From a bacterium (GTDB taxonomy: Bacteria > Bacteroidota > Bacteroidia > Cytophagales > Thermonemataceae): DNA of 7,779 nt. The stretch is taken from positions 1-7,779 of the forward strand of contig JANYGM010000342.1 in assembly GCA_025362415.1 (NCBI GenBank). The letters run 5' to 3'. Below are positions 1 to 6,434 of this stretch, piece after piece. The notes beneath the pieces were generated by a model. The model did no database searches and was not told the origin of the DNA. It saw nothing but the letters and a program-made list of their open reading frames with translations. The translations under genes were made by a program, and so were the position numbers. How positions within the stretch are numbered: the stretch's first letter is position 1; the number at the start of each line of letters is the position of its first letter.

Positions 1-1
1 C

Positions 2-1435
2 AATGTGGCGCAGGAAGATAAACTACGCAACTGGCAAAATGAAGGCTTTACAATGTTTTCAGAGATTTTGCGAGATACAACAGACGTACAAAAACTTTAT
101 GATGCACTAGCAGGAAATCTCGTAAAATATGTATCTGCTAATCAAGGAGGCATTTTTATTGCTACTCGTGAAACTGAAAATGAACCTTTTTTGGAGTTAA
201 AATCTTGCTACGCTTATGGTAAGAAAAAATTTATTAAAACGAAAACACAACTAGGAGAGGGGCTTGTGGGGCAATGTTGGCAAGAAGGGCAAACTATTTA
301 TATGACAAAAGTGCCAAAAGATTATGTGGCTATTTCGTCTGGTCTTGGAAGTGATGCGCCCCGTTCTGTGCTTATTGTGCCTATCAAACTAGGAATGGTC
401 GTTTATGGCGTGATAGAACTTGCCTCTTTTAATGTTTTTACACAAAAAGAGAAAAAATTTGTAGAAGAATTAGGAGAAGATATTGCTGCGACTATTTCTA
501 ATTTGACGACTGCGGAGCAAACCCAAAAACTTCTTGATGAATCTCGTAGTCTTACAGACCAAATGAGCATACACGAGGCAGAAATTTTGGATAGTATGCA
601 AAATCTCAAATCCACAAAAAAGGAATTAGAAAAGCGTACAAGTGAAATGGAAGCTATGATGACGGCTATTGACAAGGCAACAGTCGTGATGGAACTTGAC
701 AAAGCAGGTAATTTTACGTATGTCAATGATAAATTTTGTGAGATTTCACAGTATAAAAAAGAGGAAGTTTTAGGAAAACATAGGAGTTTTTATGCACCTC
801 GTGATACAGACCCCGCAGATTTTAATTTGCTTTGGGCGCAACTTTCTAATGGAGTTTATTTAGAAACAACTATCAAAAGAGTACGCAAAGATGGAACTGT
901 TTTTTGGTTGATGGCATACTTTTTTCCTGTTATTAGCAAAGAGGGCGTACTTTTGAAAGTTACTTGTATTGCTTCTGATATTACAAACCGTATAGCCTTA
1001 GAAGATAAGGCATTAGAAGACCAAAAAACAATCAACTTCAAAAATAATGCTTTTGAAAGTAGCTTTATTATTATGGAAACGGATAGTAATTTTATGGTCA
1101 AAACTATCAACCGTTTTGGCTGTGATGCGCTTGGAATACACAAAGAAATGGTGGTAGGAAAACATATTGACAATGCTATTATTGGTAGATTAGATTTTAG
1201 GGCAATACGTAGGATACTACAAAATGATGGCATAGAAGGTGGTACGCTGATGCTCAAAGCAGGAGATAAATCTTACAAATTTGTCAATATGCGTGTGGCA
1301 GGTGTGAAAGATGCTAATTTGGGTACGCTGGAAAGTATATTTTTTATGGGAACAGACATCACACCAGAACAAACAGAAACCAATAATCTTTTAGAAAAAA
1401 TCACACAACTAGAAAAAGCTAAAAAGACAGAGTAA
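2..1435 (+). CDS. GAF-PAS-PAS sensory protein, 5'-truncated by the window edge
   Basis: The frame is open to the left edge. The first usable start would be GTG at 5, but the opening residues VAQEDKLRNWQNEGFTMF match the linker that follows a membrane/HAMP-like region in Cytophagales sensors, so the true N-terminus probably lies outside the window. Counting from the GTG, a GAF domain spans about residues 28-168, with a conserved GEGLVGQC segment. A helical, probably coiled-coil linker covers about 170-222. A first PAS domain covers about 222-332 (GNFTYVNDKFCEISQY, RKDGTVFW, ending SDITNR). A second, more diverged PAS-like domain covers about 345-455 (ending GTDIT). The protein ends in a short charged helix at TAA 1433-1435. 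No His-kinase, GGDEF, EAL, response-regulator or methyl-accepting output domain is visible in this part. The signal sensed is unknown. An output module upstream of the window cannot be excluded. Confidence 0.85.
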   Translation, partial: NVAQEDKLRNWQNEGFTMFSEILRDTTDVQKLYDALAGNLVKYVSANQGGIFIATRETENEPFLELKSCYAYGKKKFIKTKTQLGEGLVGQCWQEGQTIYMTKVPKDYVAISSGLGSDAPRSVLIVPIKLGMVVYGVIELASFNVFTQKEKKFVEELGEDIAATISNLTTAEQTQKLLDESRSLTDQMSIHEAEILDSMQNLKSTKKELEKRTSEMEAMMTAIDKATVVMELDKAGNFTYVNDKFCEISQYKKEEVLGKHRSFYAPRDTDPADFNLLWAQLSNGVYLETTIKRVRKDGTVFWLMAYFFPVISKEGVLLKVTCIASDITNRIALEDKALEDQKTINFKNNAFESSFIIMETDSNFMVKTINRFGCDALGIHKEMVVGKHIDNAIIGRLDFRAIRRILQNDGIEGGTLMLKAGDKSYKFVNMRVAGVKDANLGTLESIFFMGTDITPEQTETNNLLEKITQLEKAKKTE

Positions 1436-1447
1436 AGATTAATTTAA

Positions 1448-1503
1448 TTGCCACAGATGCACAGATAAAATATATTTTGTATTCATCTGTGCATCTGTGG
1501 CAA
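1448..1503. repeat. Perfect 19-bp inverted repeat (intergenic hairpin)
   Basis: The left arm at 1448-1466 (TTGCCACAGATGCACAGAT) is the exact reverse complement of the right arm at 1485-1503. The 18-nt loop contains the self-complementary AAAATATATTTT (1467-1478). Each arm is itself a CACAGAT duplication of period 8. It lies 12 nt after the sensor stop and 13 nt before the CoA-transferase start. The right arm is followed by A residues rather than T, so it is not a classical plus-strand intrinsic terminator. It may still end or stabilise the upstream transcript. Similar ATCTGTG/CACAGAT intergenic repeats are, from memory, common in Bacteroidota genomes. Confidence 0.9.
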
Positions 1504-1516
1504 AAAATAATGAAAA

Positions 1517-2593
1517 ATGTTTGAGAAATTAAAGATAATTGAACTCGCAAGCGTACTTGCTGCACCAAGTGTTGGGCAGTTTTTTGCTGAACTAGGCGCA
1601 GAAGTCATCAAAATAGAAAATCCTAAAACCAACGGAGATGTTACTCGCTCGTGGAAACTACCTAATGAAAATGTAGAAAGTAATTTTTCTGCTTACTTTT
1701 CTGCCGTTAATTGGGGAAAAAAATCCCTTTTTATGGATATTTCTGAAGACGAAAATCTCCAAAATCTCTACCAACTTATACAAACTGCTGATATTGTGCT
1801 GGTTAGCTACAAATTTGGAGATGCAGAAAAACTAAAAGTGGATTATAAAACCCTTCAAAAAATCAACCCCAATATTATTTACGGACACATCACAGGCTAC
1901 GGAACAGATAATCCAAAAGTTGGTTATGATGCCATTATTCAAGCAGAAACAGGCTTTTTGTATATGAACGGACACGCTAACGGTTTGCCTCACAAAATGC
2001 CTGTTGCTCTTGTTGATGTGCTTGCTGCCCACCAACTAAAAGAAGGTATTTTAATTGCTTTGCTTAGACGTATGTACACGCCTACAACCTCCACAGATAC
2101 GCCTACAAGTGCGTATGTAAGTGTTTCTTTGTTTGATGCAGCGGTTTCTGCGCTCACCAATCAAGCTACTAATTGGCTCAATGCAGGGCATTCTCCCCAA
2201 AGAATGGGCAACGAACACCCAAATATTGTGCCTTATGGCACTATTTTTACTACAAAAGATGATAAAATGCTTATTTTGGCAGTTGGCACAGACAAACAAT
2301 TTATTTCTCTTTGTAATATCCTTAATATCAATGAAATATCAAAAAATGAAAGTTTTAGCACTAACGCCCAGCGTGTCAAAAATAGACTAATTTTACTTCC
2401 TGTTTTGGAGCAAGAAATCAAAAAATATGATAAAAAATATCTTTTGGAAAAATTGGAAGAGAAAAATGTGCCTGCTGGTGGTGTAAATGATGTTTCTGAA
2501 GTTTTTGAGATGCCACAAGCACAAGAATTATTATTGCTTTATCCTGAAAGTAATTTTGTAGGTTTGAGGCAATTTGTAGGAAAAATTAGCTAG
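1517..2593 (+). CDS. Class III CoA-transferase (CaiB/BaiF family)
   Basis: A 358-residue cytosolic enzyme of the family that moves CoA between carboxylic acids through an aspartyl-CoA intermediate. The N-terminus (LKIIELASVLAAPSVGQFF, then ELGAEVIKIENP at about 25-36) is the family's typical opening and fixes ATG 1517 as the start; the ATG at 1510 is out of frame. The segment VGYDAIIQAETGFLYMNG (135-152) and the following ALVDVL place the likely catalytic aspartate at D167. GNEHPNIVPYG (231-241) is the conserved downstream motif. The C-terminal VPAGGVNDVSEVF (318-330) is also typical. Length is slightly short for the family but normal for Bacteroidota members. Residues 188-199 form a Thr/Pro/Ser loop with an imperfect 21-bp in-frame duplication (ACGCCTACAA at 2078 and 2099). 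The substrate cannot be inferred from sequence or neighbours. tsaE follows 49 bp later on the same strand. Confidence 0.9.
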   Translation: MFEKLKIIELASVLAAPSVGQFFAELGAEVIKIENPKTNGDVTRSWKLPNENVESNFSAYFSAVNWGKKSLFMDISEDENLQNLYQLIQTADIVLVSYKFGDAEKLKVDYKTLQKINPNIIYGHITGYGTDNPKVGYDAIIQAETGFLYMNGHANGLPHKMPVALVDVLAAHQLKEGILIALLRRMYTPTTSTDTPTSAYVSVSLFDAAVSALTNQATNWLNAGHSPQRMGNEHPNIVPYGTIFTTKDDKMLILAVGTDKQFISLCNILNINEISKNESFSTNAQRVKNRLILLPVLEQEIKKYDKKYLLEKLEEKNVPAGGVNDVSEVFEMPQAQELLLLYPESNFVGLRQFVGKIS

Positions 2594-2642
2594 AAATAAA
2601 CCTCAATAAACCTATCAAAATTACCTTAAAATTATTTTTAAA

Positions 2643-3179
2643 ATGACTATTCATTACACTCTCTCACAACTCCCAGAAATAGCGCAAAAAATTATTCAGT
2701 TTCAACAACAAATTCAAAAAGAAAATAGTATATTGGCTAATATTTGGACTTTTGAAGGACAGATGGGCGCAGGAAAAACAACACTTATCAAAGAAATTTG
2801 TAAGCAATTAGGCGTTACAGCAAATGTGCAAAGCCCTACTTACTCTATTGTAAATCAATATGATATAACAAATAATCAACAAAATATAAATCAAAAAGAT
2901 AATCAAAAAGATATTCAAAAGGATAATCAAATAAACAAAATTTTTCATTTTGATTTTTACCGTTTGAAAGATATTAGTGAAGCCTACGACATAGGATATG
3001 AAGATTATTTTTATCCTCAAAAAGCAAATGGAAATACTTATTTTAGTATTTGTTTAGTAGAATGGGCTTCTCGTGTGCAAGAACTTATACCAGAAAATAG
3101 CCTAAATATCACTATAAACATCATTAGTGAAGATAAAAGAGAAATAACAGTGTCAGAATCAGGATTTAAGAGATTGTAG
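2643..3179 (+). CDS. tsaE: tRNA threonylcarbamoyladenosine biosynthesis ATPase TsaE
   Basis: TsaE is the ATPase that works with TsaB and TsaD to make N6-threonylcarbamoyladenosine at position 37 of ANN-decoding tRNAs. The 178-residue protein has a Walker A loop GQMGAGKTT (39-47), the switch-like SPTYSIVNQY (64-73), the FHFDFYRL motif (101-108, D104) and VEWASR (139-144, E140), all diagnostic of the family. The C-terminus is a short beta-rich tail. Its usual length is about 135-160 residues. The excess here comes largely from an Asn/Gln/Lys/Asp insertion (about 76-99) between the SPTY and FHFD motifs. The ATG at 2643 is preceded by AT-rich sequence with no clear Shine-Dalgarno, as is normal in Bacteroidota. 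A following alanine-dehydrogenase family gene is, from memory, a recurrent neighbour of tsaE in this phylum. Confidence 0.95.
   Translation: MTIHYTLSQLPEIAQKIIQFQQQIQKENSILANIWTFEGQMGAGKTTLIKEICKQLGVTANVQSPTYSIVNQYDITNNQQNINQKDNQKDIQKDNQINKIFHFDFYRLKDISEAYDIGYEDYFYPQKANGNTYFSICLVEWASRVQELIPENSLNITINIISEDKREITVSESGFKRL
2889..2936 (+). repeat. 12-bp tandem repeat inside tsaE
   Basis: Four consecutive 12-bp units (AATCAAAAAGAT twice, then ATTCAAAAGGAT, then a degraded AATCAAATAAAC) encode NQKD-NQKD-IQKD-NQIN, residues 83-98 of TsaE. The period is a multiple of three, so unit gain or loss keeps the frame. The repeat falls in a loop between conserved motifs and is absent from typical TsaE proteins. 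Confidence 0.9.
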
Positions 3180-3313
3180 GATTTTCAAGATAACACAAAA
3201 AATAATTTGTATTATCTTAAAAAATTCTATTTGTATTATCCTAAAAAATCCTAGAAAATATTAGAAAAAAAAAATCCTAAAAATCTCGTAAATCCTGTAA
3301 AACCTGATTGAGA
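3180..3313. repeat. AT-rich spacer with a 24-bp tandem duplication
   Basis: In the 134-bp gap between tsaE and the next gene, 3205-3228 and 3229-3252 are adjacent 24-bp copies differing at two positions; both begin ATTTGTATTATC. Further down are degenerate short units (TAAATCCTG 3289-3297, TAAAACCTG 3298-3306), reaching to within 7 nt of the ATG at 3314. No perfect TAnnTTTG promoter element or hairpin terminator stands out. Confidence 0.75.
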
Positions 3314-4540
3314 ATGAGCAAACAAATCACCCCTAGTGCCTTTGAATCATTAGCGAAAGAACAACTTTTGTACCCACAAGAGCAACTGGCAATGCTAGAA
3401 AAAGACAATGTAACACTTAGTATTGGCATTCCAAAAGAAACTGTTGCCTTTGAAAACCGTGTTGCACTCACGCCTGACGGGGTGGCGGTGCTTGTCGCCA
3501 ACGGACACGAAGTTATTGTGGAAACTGGTGCAGGTGATGTTTCTAATTTTTTTGATAAAGAATATAGCGAAGCAGGTGCAGAGATTTCGTATGAACGTAC
3601 AAAAGTTTATGGAGCGGATATTGTCCTCAAAGTTGAGCCTCCAACAGAAGAAGAACTTGGTATGATAAAGCAAGGAAAAACCCTTATTTCTGCCTTGCCA
3701 ATGGCAAAACTTACCAAAGAATTTATTTTACAAGTCAATAAAAAACGCCTTACTTGCATTGCTTACGAATATATGGAAGACAAAGCAGGAGGAATGCCCG
3801 TTATTAGAGCTATGAGCGAGATTGCAGGAAGTACAGTAATGCTGATTGCAGGTGAATATCTAAATACTATGAATAATGGTCGTGGAGTGATTTTGGGAGG
3901 GATTACAGGCGTGCCACCTACACGAGTGGTCATTTTGGGCGCAGGAACAGTAGCTGAATATGCCGCCAGAACTGCTTTTGGACTAGGTGCGGAAGTGAAA
4001 ATTTTTGATAATAATATCTACAAACTGCGTAGAGTACGTTATGCCATTGGGCAACAAGTTTTTACCTCAACGCTTGATACCGTAACGCTTAGTGAGGCTA
4101 TTGCACGGGCAGACGTAGTTATTGGTGCAATGCGTGCAGAAGATGGCATAAGTCCGTGTGTGGTTACGGAGGAAATGGTGGCACGTATGAAACCTAATTC
4201 TGTCATTATTGATGTAAGTATGGATCAAGGCGGTTGTTTTGAAACGTCAGAAATTCGTAGTCATCATAATCCTACTTTCAAAAAATATGATGTTATTCAT
4301 TATTGCGTGCCAAATATTGCCTCACGAGTGGCGCATACGTCTAGTATGGCACTTAGCAATATTTTTACACCGCTTTTGCTCAAAACGGCAGAAAATGCTG
4401 GTGTAAATAATATGATTATGAATTACAAATGGTTTAATAAAGGTATTTATGCTTTTCGTGGCAAACTTACCAACGCTGGAATTGCTAGAAAACTGGAAAT
4501 TCCGTATAGTGATATTGGTTTGCTAATGGCTGGAATGTAA
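3314..4540 (+). CDS. ald: Alanine dehydrogenase / NAD(P) transhydrogenase alpha-family protein
   Basis: From ATG 3314 the product has 408 residues; a TTG two codons upstream (3308) is possible but less likely. The fold is AlaDH/PNT. The N-terminal domain starts at SIGIPKET (36-43), with FENRVALTPDGVAVLVANGHEVIVETGAG. The Rossmann domain has VVILGAGTVAEYAA (205-218) and an acidic D232 after the second strand, suggesting NAD(H). The conserved IDVSMDQGGCFE (299-310) carries D304. Alanine dehydrogenase interconverts L-alanine and pyruvate plus ammonia. Compared with characterised enzymes such as M. tuberculosis Ald, the substrate lysine is present (LKV, K106) and D304 matches Asp270, but the catalytic His96 position reads Pro (ISALPMA, P129). 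The roughly 35-residue N-terminal extension is also unlike classical Ald. The family call is firm; the reaction is an inference. A 134-bp gap separates it from tsaE. Confidence 0.85.
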   Translation: MSKQITPSAFESLAKEQLLYPQEQLAMLEKDNVTLSIGIPKETVAFENRVALTPDGVAVLVANGHEVIVETGAGDVSNFFDKEYSEAGAEISYERTKVYGADIVLKVEPPTEEELGMIKQGKTLISALPMAKLTKEFILQVNKKRLTCIAYEYMEDKAGGMPVIRAMSEIAGSTVMLIAGEYLNTMNNGRGVILGGITGVPPTRVVILGAGTVAEYAARTAFGLGAEVKIFDNNIYKLRRVRYAIGQQVFTSTLDTVTLSEAIARADVVIGAMRAEDGISPCVVTEEMVARMKPNSVIIDVSMDQGGCFETSEIRSHHNPTFKKYDVIHYCVPNIASRVAHTSSMALSNIFTPLLLKTAENAGVNNMIMNYKWFNKGIYAFRGKLTNAGIARKLEIPYSDIGLLMAGM

Positions 4541-4573
4541 GGGATTATTCAAAAATATGCACAGCAAATAGTT

Positions 4574-4601
4574 TGTTGTCAGAAGGAAACTTCTGACAAC
4601 A
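4574..4601. repeat. 12-bp hairpin with a GAAA tetraloop
   Basis: TGTTGTCAGAAG (4574-4585) pairs perfectly with CTTCTGACAACA (4590-4601) around the loop GAAA, a GNRA tetraloop closed by G-C. It lies 33 bp after the alanine dehydrogenase stop. On the plus strand it is followed by a run of A, so it lacks the U-tract of a standard terminator, but as RNA it would be a very stable 3' end. Confidence 0.85.
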
Positions 4602-4634
4602 CAAAAAAAATCCTTAAATACATTGCTCTACCTC

Positions 4635-4678
4635 ATTCGTTGTTGGTGTCGCTAACGCTAGAACACCAACAACGGCAG
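4635..4678 (+). repeat. Palindromic element, copy A
   Basis: This 44-bp copy has a perfect 12-bp stem, CGTTGTTGGTGT (4638-4649) with ACACCAACAACG (4663-4674), around a 13-nt loop CGCTAACGCTAGA. A related copy lies at 5041-5082. The shared flanks (ATT before, GCAG after) and the conserved loop show common descent rather than chance palindromes. Confidence 0.85.
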
Positions 4679-4694
4679 GAACTAATAAAATAAA

Positions 4695-4907
4695 ATGGAT
4701 AGAAAAGAACGCTTATTATGGATAAAAATAGCACAAGAAATCAACAATATAAATGATACAGAGCTTGTGTATCAATGCCCTTGTGATAAAAAATTGAATA
4801 TAAAATATGAAAAAAAAGAATTTTCATTGTATAATAAAAAAGAATTACATCTTATTTGTGAAGGTTGTAATATCCATTTAGTATTTACATCAGACATTAT
4901 TAGCTAG
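4695..4907 (+). CDS. Small Cys-rich hypothetical protein, possible zinc-binding
   Basis: I do not recognise this 70-residue protein. It starts with a charged helix (MDRKERLLWIKIAQEI). It then has two cysteine pairs, CPC (C28, C30) and CEGC (C55, C58), separated by a Lys-rich strand-like stretch, with H52 and H61 beside the second pair. The spacing resembles a small zinc ribbon. There is no signal peptide or membrane segment, so it is probably cytosolic. It lies alone in a repeat-rich island, 154 bp after the alanine dehydrogenase homologue, and is preceded by an A/T-rich leader. Its isolation and small size leave some chance that it is not translated. The patterned cysteines and the clean ATG-to-TAG frame argue that it is real. 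Confidence 0.6.
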   Translation: MDRKERLLWIKIAQEINNINDTELVYQCPCDKKLNIKYEKKEFSLYNKKELHLICEGCNIHLVFTSDIIS

Positions 4908-4908
4908 T

Positions 4909-4953
4909 ACAGGACAAGTTTCCTGTGGTGTCAGGTTTTTCTACCTGACACCA
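4909..4953. repeat. Two adjacent hairpins just after the small gene
   Basis: ACAGGA (4909-4914) pairs with TCCTGT (4921-4926). Directly after it, TGGTGTCAGGT (4926-4936) pairs over 11 bp with ACCTGACACCA (4943-4953) around loop TTTTCT. The first begins 2 nt past the TAG at 4907, so the pair may terminate or protect the small gene's transcript. The second stem shares the TGTCAG/CTGACA core with the hairpin at 4574-4601. Confidence 0.75.
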
Positions 4954-4992
4954 AACCACGCCAAGCAATGTATTTAAGCATCTCTATAAGCA

Positions 4993-5016
4993 CAAAACCA
5001 CCCTAATATGGTTTTG
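4993..5016. repeat. Short 8-bp hairpin
   Basis: CAAAACCA (4993-5000) pairs with TGGTTTTG (5009-5016) around the 8-nt loop CCCTAATA. It is weak and of unknown role. It lies between the small gene and the 3' end of the minus-strand methyltransferase gene. Confidence 0.4.
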
Positions 5017-5040
5017 GGTTATCAAAAATGGCATATTTTC

Positions 5041-5082
5041 ATTCGTTGTGTGTCGCTAGTGCTAGAACACTCACAACGGCAG
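5041..5082 (+). repeat. Palindromic element, copy B
   Basis: This 42-bp relative of the element at 4635-4678 keeps the flanks and the loop (CGCTAGTGCTAGA). The stem is CGTTGTG (5044-5050) with CACAACG (5072-5078), continued by TGT/ACA after a two-base bulge. At one stem position the T-A pair of copy A is G-C here, so pairing is kept. It lies 61 bp past the stop codon of the minus-strand methyltransferase gene. Confidence 0.8.
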
Positions 5083-5143
5083 AAAGAGTCTATTTCAAGT
5101 ATGCTGACCGTTGCAACAAAGTCATTGATAATTCGTAATTTTC

Positions 5144-6406
5144 CTATTCTACTTGCAGTACAAGCCCTTTTAGGTATTCTCCTTCTGGGTGATAAATGTT
5201 TACTGGGTGGTCTGCAGGTTGTGAGAGTTGGTGCAAAATGCGTACTTGTCTATGGGCATCAGCCGCTGCACCAAACACAACTTTTCTAAACAAATCCCTA
5301 TCTACATTGCCAGAACAAGAAAAAGTAAAAATAAGTCCGCCAGGTGCAATTTTCTTAAATGCTGTCAAATTAAGTTCTTTGTAGCCACGAGTAGCATTAT
5401 GAACAGATTTTGCGTTTTTGGCAAAAGCAGGCGGGTCTAGGACAATAATATCATACAATTCCTCTGTTTTCTTCAAAAAATCAAAACAATCTGCTGAAAT
5501 AGACGTATGAGGCGCATTTTTACCAAAATTCATAGTAATAGCTTGCTCACAAACGGCAATGGCATCTTTGGAAATATCAACAGAATGAACGCTTTTTGCG
5601 CCACCTGCAAGCGCATACACACTAAATCCGCCTGTATAACTAAACGCATTGAGTACGTTTTTACCCTTAGAATAATGTTGTAAAAGTAATCTGTTTTCTC
5701 TTTGGTCTAGGAAAAAGCCTGTTTTTTGTCCTTTTACCACATCAATAGGGAATTTCAGGTTGTTTTCAATAATATTAAGTGGCTTTTCAAAAACATCTGT
5801 AAGCCAACCTTTTGGCATTTGTGTAGGTGATTGTGTAGGTAATACCGTTTGTAATGTGTCTTCTGAAATTTTAGCGTTTTCTTTTGTTTTAAGATAAATA
5901 TATTCTAGTCCTAATTGTTGCAAACCGCCCAAAATAGCAGGAAAAACCTTCTCAATACCTTTAATAAGCACTTGTATTACTGCCACTTTGTTATAAATAT
6001 CAACAATAATACCTGGTAAAAAATCACCTTCTGCGTGCAAAAGTCTATAAGCATTTGTAGCAAGATTTAGAACGTATTTTTTACGAAGTTCATAAGCATT
6101 TTTTATTTTTTTGTGCCAATAAGCGTCGTCAATGCGTATATTTTGTGCGCAAAACTCAAAAAGACGTACTGTTATCTGGCTTTTTGTATCAAAAAAACCA
6201 TAACCTAAAATATTTTTTTTGCTGTCTTGTACTTGTATAATATCTCCATTTTCAGCAGTCGGAAGGTCTTTTACTGCACCAGAAAATACCCAAGGATGCC
6301 TATTTAGGAGAGAACGCTCACGCCCAGTTTTGAGTACAAGTATAGGATAATTTTCTTGTGTTTGAGGCTGTTGTTTTGCCAAATATTCTTTTAAAATATC
6401 ATTCAT
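5144..6406 (-). CDS. rlmI: Class I SAM-dependent 23S rRNA (cytosine-C5) methyltransferase, RlmI-like
   Basis: A 420-residue member of the PUA plus Rossmann methyltransferase family (COG1092). E. coli RlmI makes m5C1962 in 23S rRNA. The N-terminal PUA domain covers about 22-85 (RHPWVFSGAV, GDIIQVQDSKKNILGYGFFD). A middle domain follows. GQKTGFFLDQRENR (226-239) leads into SAM motif I, VLNAFSYTGGFSVYALAGGA (251-270), then the acidic VDIS (276-279). LDPPAFAK (323-330) and FSCS (362-365, with C364 the likely nucleophile) are the catalytic motifs. The C-terminal ADHPVN and PEGEYLKG are typical. It is slightly longer than E. coli RlmI (396), with an N-terminal extension and a loop at about 180-198 holding a 12-bp in-frame duplication (PTQSPTQ). 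ATG at 6404-6406 starts MNDILKEY. A minus-strand TATTTTTG (6634-6641) with TTG 22 bp upstream is a possible distant promoter. Confidence 0.92.
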   Translation of the reverse strand: MNDILKEYLAKQQPQTQENYPILVLKTGRERSLLNRHPWVFSGAVKDLPTAENGDIIQVQDSKKNILGYGFFDTKSQITVRLFEFCAQNIRIDDAYWHKKIKNAYELRKKYVLNLATNAYRLLHAEGDFLPGIIVDIYNKVAVIQVLIKGIEKVFPAILGGLQQLGLEYIYLKTKENAKISEDTLQTVLPTQSPTQMPKGWLTDVFEKPLNIIENNLKFPIDVVKGQKTGFFLDQRENRLLLQHYSKGKNVLNAFSYTGGFSVYALAGGAKSVHSVDISKDAIAVCEQAITMNFGKNAPHTSISADCFDFLKKTEELYDIIVLDPPAFAKNAKSVHNATRGYKELNLTAFKKIAPGGLIFTFSCSGNVDRDLFRKVVFGAAADAHRQVRILHQLSQPADHPVNIYHPEGEYLKGLVLQVE

Positions 6407-6434
6407 TGATGTTTTGTTAAATGTTTATTGCTTT

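Larger units (their letters stand above)
4613..4978. repeat. 366-bp segment bounded by 15-bp perfect inverted repeats
   Basis: CTTAAATACATTGCT at 4613-4627 recurs as its exact reverse complement at 4964-4978. Between them lie one copy of the palindromic element (4635-4678), the small gene 4695-4907 and a double hairpin (4909-4953). No transposase is encoded, and I found no convincing target-site duplication next to the arms. It could be a MITE-like unit, a gene cassette, or two dispersed repeats in opposite orientation. Confidence 0.7.

Noticed and set aside
403..1257. Minus-strand open frames opposite the sensor (403-726 and 856-1257)
   Set aside because: They are antisense to clear GAF/PAS coding sequence, and the Ser/Ile-rich translations are typical of shadow frames.
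2121..2390. Plus-strand open frame inside the CoA-transferase gene
   Set aside because: It is a different frame of a gene with intact family motifs throughout.
3308..3313. TTG start two codons upstream of the ald-like ATG
   Set aside because: ATG at 3314 is the more usual start, and the difference is only two residues with no supporting ribosome-binding site.
4574..4610. Intrinsic terminator for the alanine dehydrogenase homologue
   Set aside because: The hairpin is strong, but on the plus strand it is followed by A residues rather than a T-run, so only a general 3'-end role can be suggested.
5008..5289. Plus-strand open frame of 93 codons
   Set aside because: It overlaps the 3' end of the well-supported rlmI-like gene and the palindromic repeat. 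Its translation has no family character.
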